A DNA stretch of 64,000 bases from NCBI RefSeq assembly GCF_016583645.1, contig NZ_NRRL01000002.1, positions 1 through 64,000 of the forward strand, in the 5' to 3' direction. A program made the translations under genes and the position numbers. This document shows positions 9,495 through 18,437 of this stretch, piece after piece; the first letter of the stretch is position 1, and the number at the start of each line of letters is the position of its first letter. Under the pieces are notes generated by a model. The model ran no database searches. It was not told the origin of the DNA and was given only the letters and a program-made list of their open reading frames with translations. Origin of the DNA: Rhodovibrio sodomensis (lineage in GTDB: Bacteria > Pseudomonadota > Alphaproteobacteria > Kiloniellales > Rhodovibrionaceae).

Positions 9495-10436
9495 ATGAAA
9501 GTCCTCTCCGCCGAGCAGGTCGGCCAGGCGCTCGACTACCCCAGTCTGGTGGAGGCGCTGCGGCAGGTGTTCCGCGGCGGGGCGGAGGCGCCGCCGCGCC
9601 ATCACCACGAGGTGCCGAACCACCCCGGCGCCGACGGCACGCTGCTGCTGATGCCGGCCTGGCAGACCGGCCGCTACCTCGGCGTCAAGGTCGCCACCGT
9701 GTTTCCCGACAACCCCGGCCGCGGTTTGCCGTCGGTGATGGCGAACGTGCTGCTGAACGACGGCGCCACCGGCGAGCCGCTGGCGCTGGTCGCGGGCCAG
9801 CCGCTGACCAACAAGCGCACCGCCGCGGCGAGTGCGCTCGCCGCCGACTACCTCGCGGTCAAGCACGCCAAGCGCCTGCTGATGGTGGGCACCGGCGCGA
9901 TGGCGCCGGAGATGGTACGCGCGCACTGCGCCGTCCGCCCGATCGCGCGGATCGACGTCTGGGGCCGCACGCCCGACAAGGCGCACAAACTGGCCACGCA
10001 GCTGCGGGACGAAGGCCTGAACGCCCAGCCGATCGAGTCCCTGGAGGCCGGCGTCGAGCAGGCCGACGTGATCTCCTGCGCCACCATGTCGACCGAGCCG
10101 CTGATCCACGGCACCTGGCTGAGGCCCGGCCAGCACGTCGACCTGATGGGTGCGTTCAAGCCGTCGATGCGCGAGACCGACGACCGGGCGGTGCAGGTCG
10201 CCGACGTCTTCTGCGACACCTTCGCCGGCGCGCTGAAGGAAGGCGGCGACCTGGTACAGCCGATCGAAGCCGGCGCGCTCGCGCGCGAGGACGTGCTGGC
10301 CGACCTGTTCGCCCTGGCGCAGGGCAAGCACCCGGGCCGGACATCGGACGACCGGATCACGCTGTTCAAGTCGACCGGGGCGGCGTTGGAGGACTTGGCC
10401 GCCGCCGTCCTCGCCTACGAACGCAGCGCGGACTGA
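9495..10436 (+). CDS. ornithine cyclodeaminase / mu-crystallin family protein
   Basis: Members bind NAD(P) and either deaminate ornithine to proline or reduce ketimines and other imino acids. The 313-residue protein shows Lys65 in LGVKVATVFPDNP, the RTAAASALAADYLA stretch (108-121) and the Rossmann loop VGTGAMAP (131-138), with DLMGAFKPSMRE near 220. Start MKVLSAEQV was chosen because it matches the family N-terminus. The next gene, a sarcosine-oxidase-like flavoenzyme, starts 7 bp after the stop, so the two probably work on the same amine or imino acid. The substrate is unknown. Confidence 0.85.
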   Translation: MKVLSAEQVGQALDYPSLVEALRQVFRGGAEAPPRHHHEVPNHPGADGTLLLMPAWQTGRYLGVKVATVFPDNPGRGLPSVMANVLLNDGATGEPLALVAGQPLTNKRTAAASALAADYLAVKHAKRLLMVGTGAMAPEMVRAHCAVRPIARIDVWGRTPDKAHKLATQLRDEGLNAQPIESLEAGVEQADVISCATMSTEPLIHGTWLRPGQHVDLMGAFKPSMRETDDRAVQVADVFCDTFAGALKEGGDLVQPIEAGALAREDVLADLFALAQGKHPGRTSDDRITLFKSTGAALEDLAAAVLAYERSAD

Positions 10437-10443
10437 TCCCGGG

Positions 10444-11571
10444 ATGGCGGGCGCGCCGTCGGCGGTCGTCGTCGGGGCCGGGATCGTCGGCCTCTCGGCC
10501 GCCCGCGCGCTCTTGGCCGAGGGCTACCGGGTCGACGTCCTCGAGCAGGGTCCGGTTCCGAACGCGCACGGCTCGTCGGTCGATTCCAGCCGTCTGATCC
10601 GCCACACCTACGGTACGCAGCACGGCTACGCCGCGCTGGTCGACGATGCCTTCGCCGCCTGGGACAGGCTGTGGGACGACCTCGGACGGTCCTACTATAC
10701 CCAGACCGGCACGCTGGTCCTGAGCCGGCCGGGCGCGACCTGGGCGCAGGACAGCGCCGCCACGCTGGACCGGCTCGCCAAGCCCTACCGCGTGCTGAGC
10801 CCGGACGAGGCCGCTCGGCGCTTCCCGCTGTTGAACCTGGAGGGCGTCGAGCGCGTCTACTGGGTGGAGGGCGGCGGCGTCCTGGCGGCGGAACCGATCG
10901 TCGACGACCTCGCGCGCCGGCTGCGGGCCCAGGGCGCCGCGATCACCGCGCACACGGCCGTCACCCAGCTGGACCCGGAAGCGGGCCGGGTCAGGCTGGA
11001 GGACGGCACGCGCCGCACCGCCGATCTGCTGCTGGTCGCCGCCGGCCCGTGGACCGGGCGGCTGTGGCCGGATCTGGCGCGGCAGCTGACCCCCTCGCGC
11101 CAGCTGGTCTGCTACGTCGATACGCCCGACGACCTTTATGCCGCCTGGCGGCGGATGCCGATGGTGCTCGACATCGCGGACGCGGAATCCCGCAGCGAAG
11201 GCAGCGCCTACGCCGTGCCGCCGATCGGCGGCGCGCCGCTCAAGCTGGGCGACCACGCGTTCTCCCTGACCGGCGACCCGGACACCGACCGCAGCCCTGC
11301 CGAGGCCGAGCTCGACCGCCTGTTCGAGACCACCTGCCGCCAGTTGGCCACGCCCGCGCGCTATCGCCTGCTGTCGGGTCGGACCTGCTTCTACACGGTC
11401 GCCCCGGATTCGCGGTTCCTGCACCGCCGCGCGGGCCGCGCCCACGCCCTCGCGGGCTTCTCCGGCCACGGCTTCAAGTTCGGTCCCCTGATCGGCGAAC
11501 GGTTCGCCGAACTGGCGGCCGGCCGGCTCGAAGAAGGCACGTTCCAAGCCTGGCTGGCCGGCAACGGCTGA
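10444..11571 (+). CDS. monomeric sarcosine oxidase-like FAD amine oxidase
   Basis: This 375-residue flavoenzyme belongs to the DadA/sarcosine-oxidase superfamily. The FAD-binding GAGIVG is at 11-16, followed by VLEQ. SSVDSSRLIRHTYG resembles the substrate-side loop of monomeric sarcosine and N-methyltryptophan oxidases. Cys315 in GRTCFYTVAPD sits where these enzymes attach FAD covalently, and GFSGHGFKFGPLIG (338-351) is their typical C-terminal signature. It should oxidise a secondary amino acid such as sarcosine, pipecolate or an N-methyl amino acid. It is translationally close to the ocd-like gene. Confidence 0.85.
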   Translation: MAGAPSAVVVGAGIVGLSAARALLAEGYRVDVLEQGPVPNAHGSSVDSSRLIRHTYGTQHGYAALVDDAFAAWDRLWDDLGRSYYTQTGTLVLSRPGATWAQDSAATLDRLAKPYRVLSPDEAARRFPLLNLEGVERVYWVEGGGVLAAEPIVDDLARRLRAQGAAITAHTAVTQLDPEAGRVRLEDGTRRTADLLLVAAGPWTGRLWPDLARQLTPSRQLVCYVDTPDDLYAAWRRMPMVLDIADAESRSEGSAYAVPPIGGAPLKLGDHAFSLTGDPDTDRSPAEAELDRLFETTCRQLATPARYRLLSGRTCFYTVAPDSRFLHRRAGRAHALAGFSGHGFKFGPLIGERFAELAAGRLEEGTFQAWLAGNG

Positions 11572-11635
11572 CCGCCGGGCAGACGCTGCAAGCCCCATGA
11601 CGCGCTGCCGGCGGTCTGCTACACGTCCGCCTAAC

Positions 11636-12370
11636 ATGCAGCCCGACAGCCCGGCCGCGCGGATCTACGCGGCGATCGACACCCCCGACCTGGACCGCGC
11701 GCGGGCGCTGACGCACGCGCTCGCCGGACTCGTGGGCGGGGTCAAGCTGGGCAAGCAGTTCTTCACCGCCCACGGGCCGGAGGGCATCCGCGCGATCCTG
11801 GGAGCGCCGGAGACCCGCGATCTGGGGTTGTTCCTGGACCTGAAGTTCCACGACATCCCCAACACGGTCGCCGGTGCGATCCGCGCGGCCGCGCCGCTTG
11901 CCCCGAGCTGGCTGACGGTGCACGCCAGCGGCGGCCCGGCGATGCTGCGCGCCGCGGCCGACGCCTCCGCCGAGACCGCCCAGGCTGAGGGTAAGCCGCG
12001 CACCCGCATCCTGGCGGTGACGGTGCTGACCAGCCTGGACGACGCGGATCTGGCCGCGGTCGGCCAGCACACCCCGGCCGGGGAGCAGGTCGCACGCCTG
12101 GGCGCGCTGGCCCGCGACAACGGCGTCGACGGCCTGGTCTGCTCGCCGCGGGAGATCGCCCAACTGCGCGCCGGCCTGGGATCCGAAATCGCGCTGGCAG
12201 TCCCGGGAATCCGCCCCACATGGTCTGGAGCGGGCGACCAGAAACGGATAACGACACCCCACGCCGCGCTCGCGGCGGGCGCCGACCTGCTGGTGATCGG
12301 CCGGCCGATCACCCGGGCGGACGACCCGGCGGCGGCGGCCCGGCGGATCGTGGCCGAGCTCGCGGCCTGA
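11636..12370 (+). CDS. pyrF: orotidine 5'-phosphate decarboxylase
   Basis: PyrF converts OMP to UMP, the last step of pyrimidine synthesis. The 244 residues include YAAID (11-15), VGGVKLGKQFF (33-43) and the catalytic DLKFHDIPNTV (68-78; Asp68, Lys70, Asp73). PGIRP and the phosphate-binding VIGRPIT follow near the end. Start MQPDSPAARIYAAID was chosen, and the preceding upstream frame has no family resemblance. Confidence 0.95.
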   Translation: MQPDSPAARIYAAIDTPDLDRARALTHALAGLVGGVKLGKQFFTAHGPEGIRAILGAPETRDLGLFLDLKFHDIPNTVAGAIRAAAPLAPSWLTVHASGGPAMLRAAADASAETAQAEGKPRTRILAVTVLTSLDDADLAAVGQHTPAGEQVARLGALARDNGVDGLVCSPREIAQLRAGLGSEIALAVPGIRPTWSGAGDQKRITTPHAALAAGADLLVIGRPITRADDPAAAARRIVAELAA

Positions 12371-12398
12371 CAACGGCCCTGAAGGACCCGGAAAGCGG

Positions 12399-13253
12399 AT
12401 GCGACCCGACGACGGCGACGAGCGTTTCGAACAGGACGACGATCCCCAGCCGCCCCGGCGCAACCAGGGCGGCGGCCGGCCGTCGCCGCGCCAGCCGCTG
12501 CCGGTGACCCAGACCGCGCAGGAGACGATCCGCACCTTCGGCCAGCTGCTGCGCTACCTGCCGCAGGTCGCGCTGGTGCCGTTCACCGCGATCTTCCTGG
12601 TCCAGGGCGGGATCATCCTGGCCGGCGGCAATCCGTTCATCTCCGGTCAGCCAGCGGGCGGCCCGACGCCGCTCCTGGTGCTGCTGGTGCCGGTGATCAT
12701 GGCGGCCTACGTCGTCTTCCTGGTCGACTGGCACCGGCTGGTGCTGTTCGGGCCGACGCCGGAAACGACGCGCCCGCGCCTTCGCCTGCACTGCCGGGAT
12801 GTCCGGTATTTCCTGCGCGGCATCCTGATCTTCTTCATCGGCGTTCTGGCGGCCATGCCGGCGGTGATCCTGGCGCCCGGCATCGTCGGCTCGCAGGCCG
12901 GCGCGCTCGCGATGACGCTGATCGGCGCCCTGCTCGCGATCACCGGCATGATGGCCTTCGGGCTGGTCCTGCCGGCCACCGCGGTCGACCGCAATTACTC
13001 GATCGGCGCGTCGTTCGAGGCGACCAAGGAAGTGCTGTTCCAGGTGCTCGGCCTGGTCGTGCTGGTGCTGGCGCCGGCCTACATCGTCGGCGTCTCGGTG
13101 CTGGCGCTGAACGCCTCGATCTTCGGCCAGGGCGGCCCGCATATCCCGGGGGTGCTGATCTCGCTCACGGTGGAGTTCGCGCAGATGGCGCTCGGCGCCA
13201 CGCTGCTGTCGGTGATCTTCCAGAAGCGCGCCGGCGTCGACACCCGCGCTTGA
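12399..13253 (+). CDS. unknown multi-pass membrane protein A
   Basis: This 284-residue protein starts with about 35 polar, Pro/Arg-rich residues (MRPDDGDERFEQDDDPQPP...). About six membrane helices follow, roughly at 50-75, 88-108, 140-165, 170-192, 210-237 and 246-270. No catalytic motif is seen. It starts 28 bp after pyrF and ends 19 bp before a second, similarly built membrane protein. I do not recognise the family. The paired arrangement suggests a two-component membrane assembly or an old duplication. Confidence 0.7.
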   Translation: MRPDDGDERFEQDDDPQPPRRNQGGGRPSPRQPLPVTQTAQETIRTFGQLLRYLPQVALVPFTAIFLVQGGIILAGGNPFISGQPAGGPTPLLVLLVPVIMAAYVVFLVDWHRLVLFGPTPETTRPRLRLHCRDVRYFLRGILIFFIGVLAAMPAVILAPGIVGSQAGALAMTLIGALLAITGMMAFGLVLPATAVDRNYSIGASFEATKEVLFQVLGLVVLVLAPAYIVGVSVLALNASIFGQGGPHIPGVLISLTVEFAQMALGATLLSVIFQKRAGVDTRA

Positions 13254-13272
13254 GGCCTTAAGTCTGCGTCCC

Positions 13273-14070
13273 ATGACCGACACCGCCCCCAGCCTGACGT
13301 CGACCGGTCAGGGCCGGATCGATACCGGCCCGGTGCTGGCCGGCACCGTGCGCGCGCTCCGCGGCCACCTGGGCCTGATCCCCCGGCTGGCCTGGCCCGC
13401 CGTGCTGGTCGCGCTACTAGTGCCGATGGTGCAGCGTTTTGGCTTCCCGAACGTGGAGGCGGCGGCCAGCCTGAACCTGCTGACCCTGCCGTTCGACGTC
13501 ATGCTGGCGACGGCCTGGCTGCGCCTGCTGCTGCTGGGCCGCCCGCACGCCCGGGTGCCCGCGCTCGGCTGGGGCAAGGCGGAGACCGACTTTCTGATCT
13601 GGGCGTTCGTGTTCGCGGTCTCGGTGCTGGGCGCGATCGTTCTGATCACGCTGGTGATTTCCAACCTGCCGATCGGTGAGCAGGCGGGACGGATCGCGAT
13701 CGCGGCCACGGCCTGGGTCACTCTGAGCCTGATGACACCGCTCGCCGTGCGCGTGCCGGTCCGGACGATCCGCGCGGAGCTGCCGGGACGCGCCTGGCAG
13801 GCGCGGCTCGCCAACGTGCCCAACGCCGCGCTTGCCTGGCTGGTCTACCTCGTCTTCGCTGTCGCGGCCACGCAGGGCCCCGCCCACCTGCCGCAGCCGC
13901 AGGACCCCTCGGTTGCCCTGCCGCTCGCCGCCGGCGCGCTTCTGGTCGAGGTGCTGGTCGAATACCTGCTGCTGCTGACCGTGCTCACCCTGATCGCGGT
14001 GATGGCCCGGCAGCTGTCCGGCTGGCCCGACCCGGGCGCGCGGACCGAAAGCGCGGAGACCTCAGGATGA
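13273..14070 (+). CDS. unknown multi-pass membrane protein B
   Basis: This 265-residue protein has about six hydrophobic segments (for example LAWPAVLVALLVPMVQRFG, FLIWAFVFAVSVLGAIVLI and LLVEVLVEYLLLLTVLTLIAVMA) and polar ends. Its layout resembles the preceding gene (N-terminal polar tail, paired helices, short loops), but I see no clear residue identity. Its stop overlaps the trpF start by 4 bp (ATGA), so it is translationally coupled to tryptophan genes. Function unknown. Confidence 0.7.
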   Translation: MTDTAPSLTSTGQGRIDTGPVLAGTVRALRGHLGLIPRLAWPAVLVALLVPMVQRFGFPNVEAAASLNLLTLPFDVMLATAWLRLLLLGRPHARVPALGWGKAETDFLIWAFVFAVSVLGAIVLITLVISNLPIGEQAGRIAIAATAWVTLSLMTPLAVRVPVRTIRAELPGRAWQARLANVPNAALAWLVYLVFAVAATQGPAHLPQPQDPSVALPLAAGALLVEVLVEYLLLLTVLTLIAVMARQLSGWPDPGARTESAETSG

Positions 14071-14723
14071 GCGTGGACGTCAAGATCTGCGGACTGACCG
14101 ACCCGCGGTCGATGGCCGCCGCGGCCGAGGCCGGCGCGGCCTACGTCGGCTTCATCTTCTATCCCCGCTCGCCGCGCTACGTCACGCCGCAGCAGGCCAC
14201 CGAGCTCGCCGGGCACGCGGGGCCGGCCGCCAAGGTCGCGGTCACGGTCGACCTCACGGACGACGCGCTGGCCGCGATCCTCGCGGTCGCACGGATCGAC
14301 CTGATCCAGCTGCACGGCGCGGAGACGCCGCAGCGCGTCGCCGAGGTGCGGGCGCGCTTCGGCCTGCCGGTGATGAAGTCGGTCGCGGTCGCCGGCGCGG
14401 ACGACCTGGACAGGGCAGACGCCTATGCCGGCGTGGCCGACCGCCTGCTGTTCGACGCCAAGCCGCCCACGGAAAAGCCCGACGCCCTGCCGGGCGGCAA
14501 CGCGCTGTCGTTCGATTGGCAGCTGCTGTCCGGGCGCAGCTGGCCGCTGCCCTGGATGCTCTCGGGCGGTCTCGACGTCGACAACCTCGCGCAAGCGGTC
14601 GAGATCTCGCGCGCGCCCGCGATCGACGTCTCGAGCGGTGTCGAAGACGCCCCGGGGCAGAAGAACCCGGATAAGATAAGAGCCTTGCTGGGCGCGGCGG
14701 GGCGCCTGCGTCCGGTTGGCTGA
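14067..14723 (+). CDS. trpF: phosphoribosylanthranilate isomerase
   Basis: TrpF carries out the third dedicated step of tryptophan synthesis, an Amadori rearrangement to CdRP. The 218-residue TIM barrel begins MSVDVKICGLTDPRS with the catalytic Cys in KICG. It has AYVGFIFYPRSPRYV, LIQLHGAET and the phosphate-binding LSGGLD and DVSSGVEDAPG near the C-terminus. It overlaps the preceding membrane-protein gene and is followed by trpB after 82 bp. Confidence 0.96.
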   Translation: MSVDVKICGLTDPRSMAAAAEAGAAYVGFIFYPRSPRYVTPQQATELAGHAGPAAKVAVTVDLTDDALAAILAVARIDLIQLHGAETPQRVAEVRARFGLPVMKSVAVAGADDLDRADAYAGVADRLLFDAKPPTEKPDALPGGNALSFDWQLLSGRSWPLPWMLSGGLDVDNLAQAVEISRAPAIDVSSGVEDAPGQKNPDKIRALLGAAGRLRPVG

Positions 14724-14805
14724 GGGACCCTGCGTCCCGTTGCCTGTGGCCGCGGAATGCGGCATTGTCCGCGCCCTGACAGCCACCCTGGTTAATTGAC
14801 CGCAA

Positions 14806-16023
14806 ATGACCGTCGAACGCCCCAACACCTTCGCCAGCGGCCCGGACGAGTTCGGCCATTTCGGCATCTTCGGCGGCCGGTTCGTCGCCGAGACCCTGAT
14901 GCCGCTGATCCTGGAGGTCGAGCGCGCCTTCAACGAAGCGCGCGAGGACCCGGAGTTCCTGCGCGAACTGGACGTCTACAGCCGCACCTACGTCGGCCGG
15001 CCGAGCCCGCTCTACTTCGCCGAGCGGATCACCGAGGAGCTCGGCGGCGCCAAGGTGTACTTCAAGCGCGACGAGCTGAACCACACCGGCGCGCACAAGA
15101 TCAACAACACCCTAGGCCAGATCCTGCTCGCCCGGCGGATGGGCAAGACCCGGATCATCGCGGAAACCGGGGCCGGCCAGCACGGCGTGGCGACCGCAAC
15201 CGTGTGCGCGCGCTTCAACCTGCCGTGCGTGGTCTACATGGGCCGCACCGACATGGAGCGCCAGTCGGCCAACGTGTTCCGGATGAAGCTGCTGGGCGCC
15301 GAAGTCGTGCCGGTCGACAGCGGCACCGCGACGCTGAAGGACGCGATGAACGAGGCGATCCGCGACTGGGTCGCGAACGTCGAGAACACCTTCTACATCA
15401 TCGGCACGGTCGCCGGCCCGCACCCCTACCCCTACATGGTGCGCGAGTTCCAGTCGGTGATCGGCCAGGAAGTCCGCTGGCAGATGCAGGAGGCCGAGGG
15501 CCGGCTGCCGGACAGCCTGGTCGCGTGCATCGGCGGCGGGTCGAACGCGCTCGGGCTGTTCCATCCCTTCCTGGACGACGCGGAGGTCGACATCTACGGC
15601 GTCGAGGCGGCCGGCCACGGCATCGAGAGCGGCGAGCATGCCGCCTCGCTGAACGGCGGCCGGCCGGGGGTGCTGCACGGCAACCGGACCTACCTGCTGC
15701 AGACCGGCGACGGCCAGATCCTGGACGCCTACTCGATCTCCGCGGGGCTGGATTACCCGGGGATCGGCCCGGAGCACGCCTGGCTGCACGAATCCGGCCG
15801 GGTGACCTACCTCTCCGCGAGCGACCAGGAGGCGCTCGACGCCTTTCAGTGGTGCACCCGCAAGGAAGGCATCATCCCGGCCCTGGAACCCGCGCACGCG
15901 CTGGCGGTGGTACGCAAGCTGGCGCCCGAGCTGCCGCGCGATCATCTGATGGTCATGAACATGTGCGGCCGCGGCGACAAGGACGTCGCCACGGTCGCCA
16001 AGCGCCTCGGAGTGGAGCTGTGA
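14806..16023 (+). CDS. trpB: tryptophan synthase beta chain
   Basis: TrpB condenses indole with serine on PLP. The 405-residue protein has the PLP lysine at residue 98 in [11 protein letters not shown], the [13 protein letters not shown] loop, GGGSNALG for the phosphate of PLP, and [11 protein letters not shown] near 310. The length is standard. Its stop is overlapped by the GTG of trpA, as expected for coupled synthesis of the alpha2beta2 complex. Confidence 0.98.
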   Translation: MTVERPNTFASGPDEFGHFGIFGGRFVAETLMPLILEVERAFNEAREDPEFLRELDVYSRTYVGRPSPLYFAERITEELGGAKVYFKRDELNHTGAHKINNTLGQILLARRMGKTRIIAETGAGQHGVATATVCARFNLPCVVYMGRTDMERQSANVFRMKLLGAEVVPVDSGTATLKDAMNEAIRDWVANVENTFYIIGTVAGPHPYPYMVREFQSVIGQEVRWQMQEAEGRLPDSLVACIGGGSNALGLFHPFLDDAEVDIYGVEAAGHGIESGEHAASLNGGRPGVLHGNRTYLLQTGDGQILDAYSISAGLDYPGIGPEHAWLHESGRVTYLSASDQEALDAFQWCTRKEGIIPALEPAHALAVVRKLAPELPRDHLMVMNMCGRGDKDVATVAKRLGVEL

Positions 16024-16937
16024 GCGAGCGCGCGACCCAACCCAGGACGGCCGCCGACCTGGCGATCCAGGAGCGTCAGGTCCCGGAGCGCGAGCGCGGC
16101 GCCGACAGCGGCCGGATCCGCGCGCGCTTCGACCGGCTGAAGGCGGAGGGGCGCGGCGGCCTGGTCACCTTCGTCACGGCCGGCGATCCCGATTTCGAGA
16201 CCGGCGCAGAGCTTCTGGCAGGGCTGCCCGACGCCGGCGCCGACCTGATCGAACTCGGCATCCCCTTCTCAGACCCGATGGCGGACGGACCCGCGATCCA
16301 GCAGGGCAGCCTGCGTGCCCTGCGCGCCGGCATGACGCTGCGGCGCACGCTCGACCTGGTCGCCGGCTTCCGGGAACGCGACGGCGACACGCCGGTCGTG
16401 CTGATGGGCTATTACAACCCGATCTACGCCTACGGCGTGGAACGCTTCCTGGCCGACGCGCAGGCCGCCGGCGTCGACGGGCTGATCATCGTCGACCTGC
16501 CGCCGGAAGAAGACGTCGAGCTGTGCATCCCCGCGCTCAAGGCCGGGGTGAACTTCATCCGTCTGGCGACCCCGACGACCGACGACAACCGCCTGCCCGC
16601 GGTGCTGACCAACACCAGCGGCTTCGTCTACTACGTCTCGATCGCCGGGATCACCGGCACCCGCGCCGCCGCCGACCAGCAGGTCGCCGAGGCGGTCGAA
16701 CGGCTGCGCCGGCACACCGACCTGCCGGTCGCCGTCGGCTTCGGCATCCGCACGCCGGAACAGGCGGCCAAGATCGCGGAGATCGCCGATGCCGCCGTGG
16801 TCGGTTCCGCGCTGGTCGAGACGGTGGCCGCCAACCTGAACGCCGACGGCACGCCGAAGACCGGCTGCGCGCGCGCCGTGCTGGATCAGGTGCGCGCGCT
16901 CGCCGACGGCGTGCGTGGCGCGGTCAAGCAGGCCTGA
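16020..16937 (+). CDS. trpA: tryptophan synthase alpha chain (extended N-terminus)
   Basis: TrpA cleaves indole-glycerol phosphate and channels indole to TrpB. The family core begins at about residue 38 ([27 protein letters not shown]). It shows [16 protein letters not shown] with its catalytic residues and [14 protein letters not shown] with [11 protein letters not shown]. The GTG overlapping the trpB stop (4 bp) is the only credible start and gives 305 residues, some 30-35 more than usual. The extra N-terminus is polar, low in complexity and Glu/Arg-rich. Confidence 0.93.
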   Translation: MSERATQPRTAADLAIQERQVPERERGADSGRIRARFDRLKAEGRGGLVTFVTAGDPDFETGAELLAGLPDAGADLIELGIPFSDPMADGPAIQQGSLRALRAGMTLRRTLDLVAGFRERDGDTPVVLMGYYNPIYAYGVERFLADAQAAGVDGLIIVDLPPEEDVELCIPALKAGVNFIRLATPTTDDNRLPAVLTNTSGFVYYVSIAGITGTRAAADQQVAEAVERLRRHTDLPVAVGFGIRTPEQAAKIAEIADAAVVGSALVETVAANLNADGTPKTGCARAVLDQVRALADGVRGAVKQA

Positions 16938-16947
16938 GGGGCCATCG

Positions 16948-18213
16948 ATGAGCTGGATCTCCAACTACGTCCGCCCGAAGATCCGGGCGCTGGTCACCCG
17001 CCAGGACATTCCCGACGACCTGTGGGAGAAGTGCCCCGACTGCGGGCAGATGATCTTCCACCGGGAGCTCGAGAAGGCGCTCAGGGTGTGCACCCACTGC
17101 GGCTATCACCTGCGCATCGGCCCGAACGAGCGCATGCGCCTGTTGTTCGACAGCGGCCAGTTCACCCCGATCGAACTGCCGGAGACGATCCAGGATCCGC
17201 TCAAGTTCCGCGACCGCAAACGCTACAGCGACCGCCTGCGCGAGGCCCGCGCCAAGGCGGAGGCGACCGACGCGATCATGGTCGCGCACGGCCGGATGGG
17301 CGGCCATCCGGTGGTCATGGCGTGTTTCGATTTCTCGTTCATGGGCGGCTCGATGGGGATCGCCGTCGGCGAGGGGCTGCTCGCCGCCGCCCGGCTTGCC
17401 TGCATGCAGGAGGCGCCGCTGCTGGTCGTGCCGGCGTCCGGCGGCGCGCGCATGCAGGAGGGTATCCTGTCCCTGATGCAGATGCCGCGCACCACCGTCG
17501 CGGTCGACATGGTCAAGGAAAAGGGCCTGCCCTACGTCGTGCTGCTGACCGATCCGACGACCGGCGGGGTCAGCGCCTCGTTCGCCATGCTGGGCGACCT
17601 GACGCTGGCGGAACCGGGCTCGGTGATCGGCTTCGCCGGCCAGCGGGTGATCGAGGCCACGGTGCGCGAGCAGCTGCCCGAGGGCTTCCAGCGCGCCGAA
17701 TACCTGCGCGACCACGGCATGGTCGACCAGGTGGTCGACCGGCGCGAGCTGCGCGACCGGCTGATCACGCTGTTCGGCCTGCTGACGCGGACGACGCCGG
17801 AGGCGCGGATCGTGCGCATTCCGGAGGGATCGCTGAAGCTGGACGGCCCGCGCGTCGCCGGTGGCGGTCCGCGGATCGACGACGGCCGGCCGACCGCCGA
17901 GCCGCAGCCCGCGGACACTGGCGAGGCCCAGCAGCAGCCAGCCGAAAAGCGCAGCAGCTGGAGCCTGAGCCTGACCGGCCGCAGCCGCGACAAGGCGAGC
18001 GGCGACAAGACGCCGGACAAGCCCAAGGCCGAGAAGGCGAAGCCCGAGACAGCCAAGTCGGACAGGCCGAAGGACACCCAAAAAGGCGACAAGCAGGCCG
18101 ACAGCGCCGGCGAGACCGGCGGTCACGCCCACGCCGCCTCCGCCGACCCGCACCAGGCCGGCGGCGACGACGAGACTCCGGCCACCGATCCCGACCGCCG
18201 CGCCGCGGAGTAG
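16948..18213 (+). CDS. accD: acetyl-CoA carboxylase carboxyltransferase beta subunit, with long charged tail
   Basis: AccD with AccA transfers carboxyl from biotin to acetyl-CoA in the first step of fatty-acid synthesis. The zinc ribbon cysteines are 29, 32, 48 and 51 (CPDC, CTHC). The carboxyltransferase core runs to about 294, with FDFSFMGGSMG, ARMQEGILSLMQM and DPTTGGVSASFA. From residue 295 a tail of 127 residues follows, rich in Lys, Asp, Ala and Pro (KTPDKPKAEKAKPETAK), absent from standard AccD of about 290 residues. It lies in the trpFBA-accD-folC order common in alphaproteobacteria. Confidence 0.95.
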   Translation: MSWISNYVRPKIRALVTRQDIPDDLWEKCPDCGQMIFHRELEKALRVCTHCGYHLRIGPNERMRLLFDSGQFTPIELPETIQDPLKFRDRKRYSDRLREARAKAEATDAIMVAHGRMGGHPVVMACFDFSFMGGSMGIAVGEGLLAAARLACMQEAPLLVVPASGGARMQEGILSLMQMPRTTVAVDMVKEKGLPYVVLLTDPTTGGVSASFAMLGDLTLAEPGSVIGFAGQRVIEATVREQLPEGFQRAEYLRDHGMVDQVVDRRELRDRLITLFGLLTRTTPEARIVRIPEGSLKLDGPRVAGGGPRIDDGRPTAEPQPADTGEAQQQPAEKRSSWSLSLTGRSRDKASGDKTPDKPKAEKAKPETAKSDRPKDTQKGDKQADSAGETGGHAHAASADPHQAGGDDETPATDPDRRAAE

Positions 18214-18263
18214 CCGCGCGCCGACCCGCCGGGCATCCTTTGACACGGGGCCGCTGAAGCCGC

Positions 18264-18339
18264 CTGCTCAGGGGGACGTGTCTCAGGATAAAGGTTCCGG
18301 GAATTTCGATTTCTTACCGGAAGACTTCACCCTGAGCAG
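18264..18339. repeat. nested inverted repeat between accD and folC
   Basis: CTGCTCAGGG (18264-18273) is complementary to CCCTGAGCAG (18330-18339). Inside it, GGTTCCGG faces CCGGAA around an AT-rich loop. The right end continues into a REP-like GTGTCGAACGG word near 18368. It could fold in the accD-folC transcript. Confidence 0.5.
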
Positions 18340-18382
18340 CCGATCCTGAGCCCGGCGCAGGCGCGGCGTGTCGAACGGCGCC
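18323..18382. repeat. REP-like unit, second copy (loose)
   Basis: The segment has the same outer words as 129-174, a CTGAGCAGC word and a GTGTCGAACGG word, with a GC-rich middle that is not a clean hairpin. It overlaps the right arm of the inverted repeat at 18264-18339. The call is tentative. Confidence 0.35.
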
Positions 18383-18437
18383 CGACGGCTACGACCCCGC
18401 GCCCGCGCCCGCCACCCGGACACCCCGCCAGCCCGTC

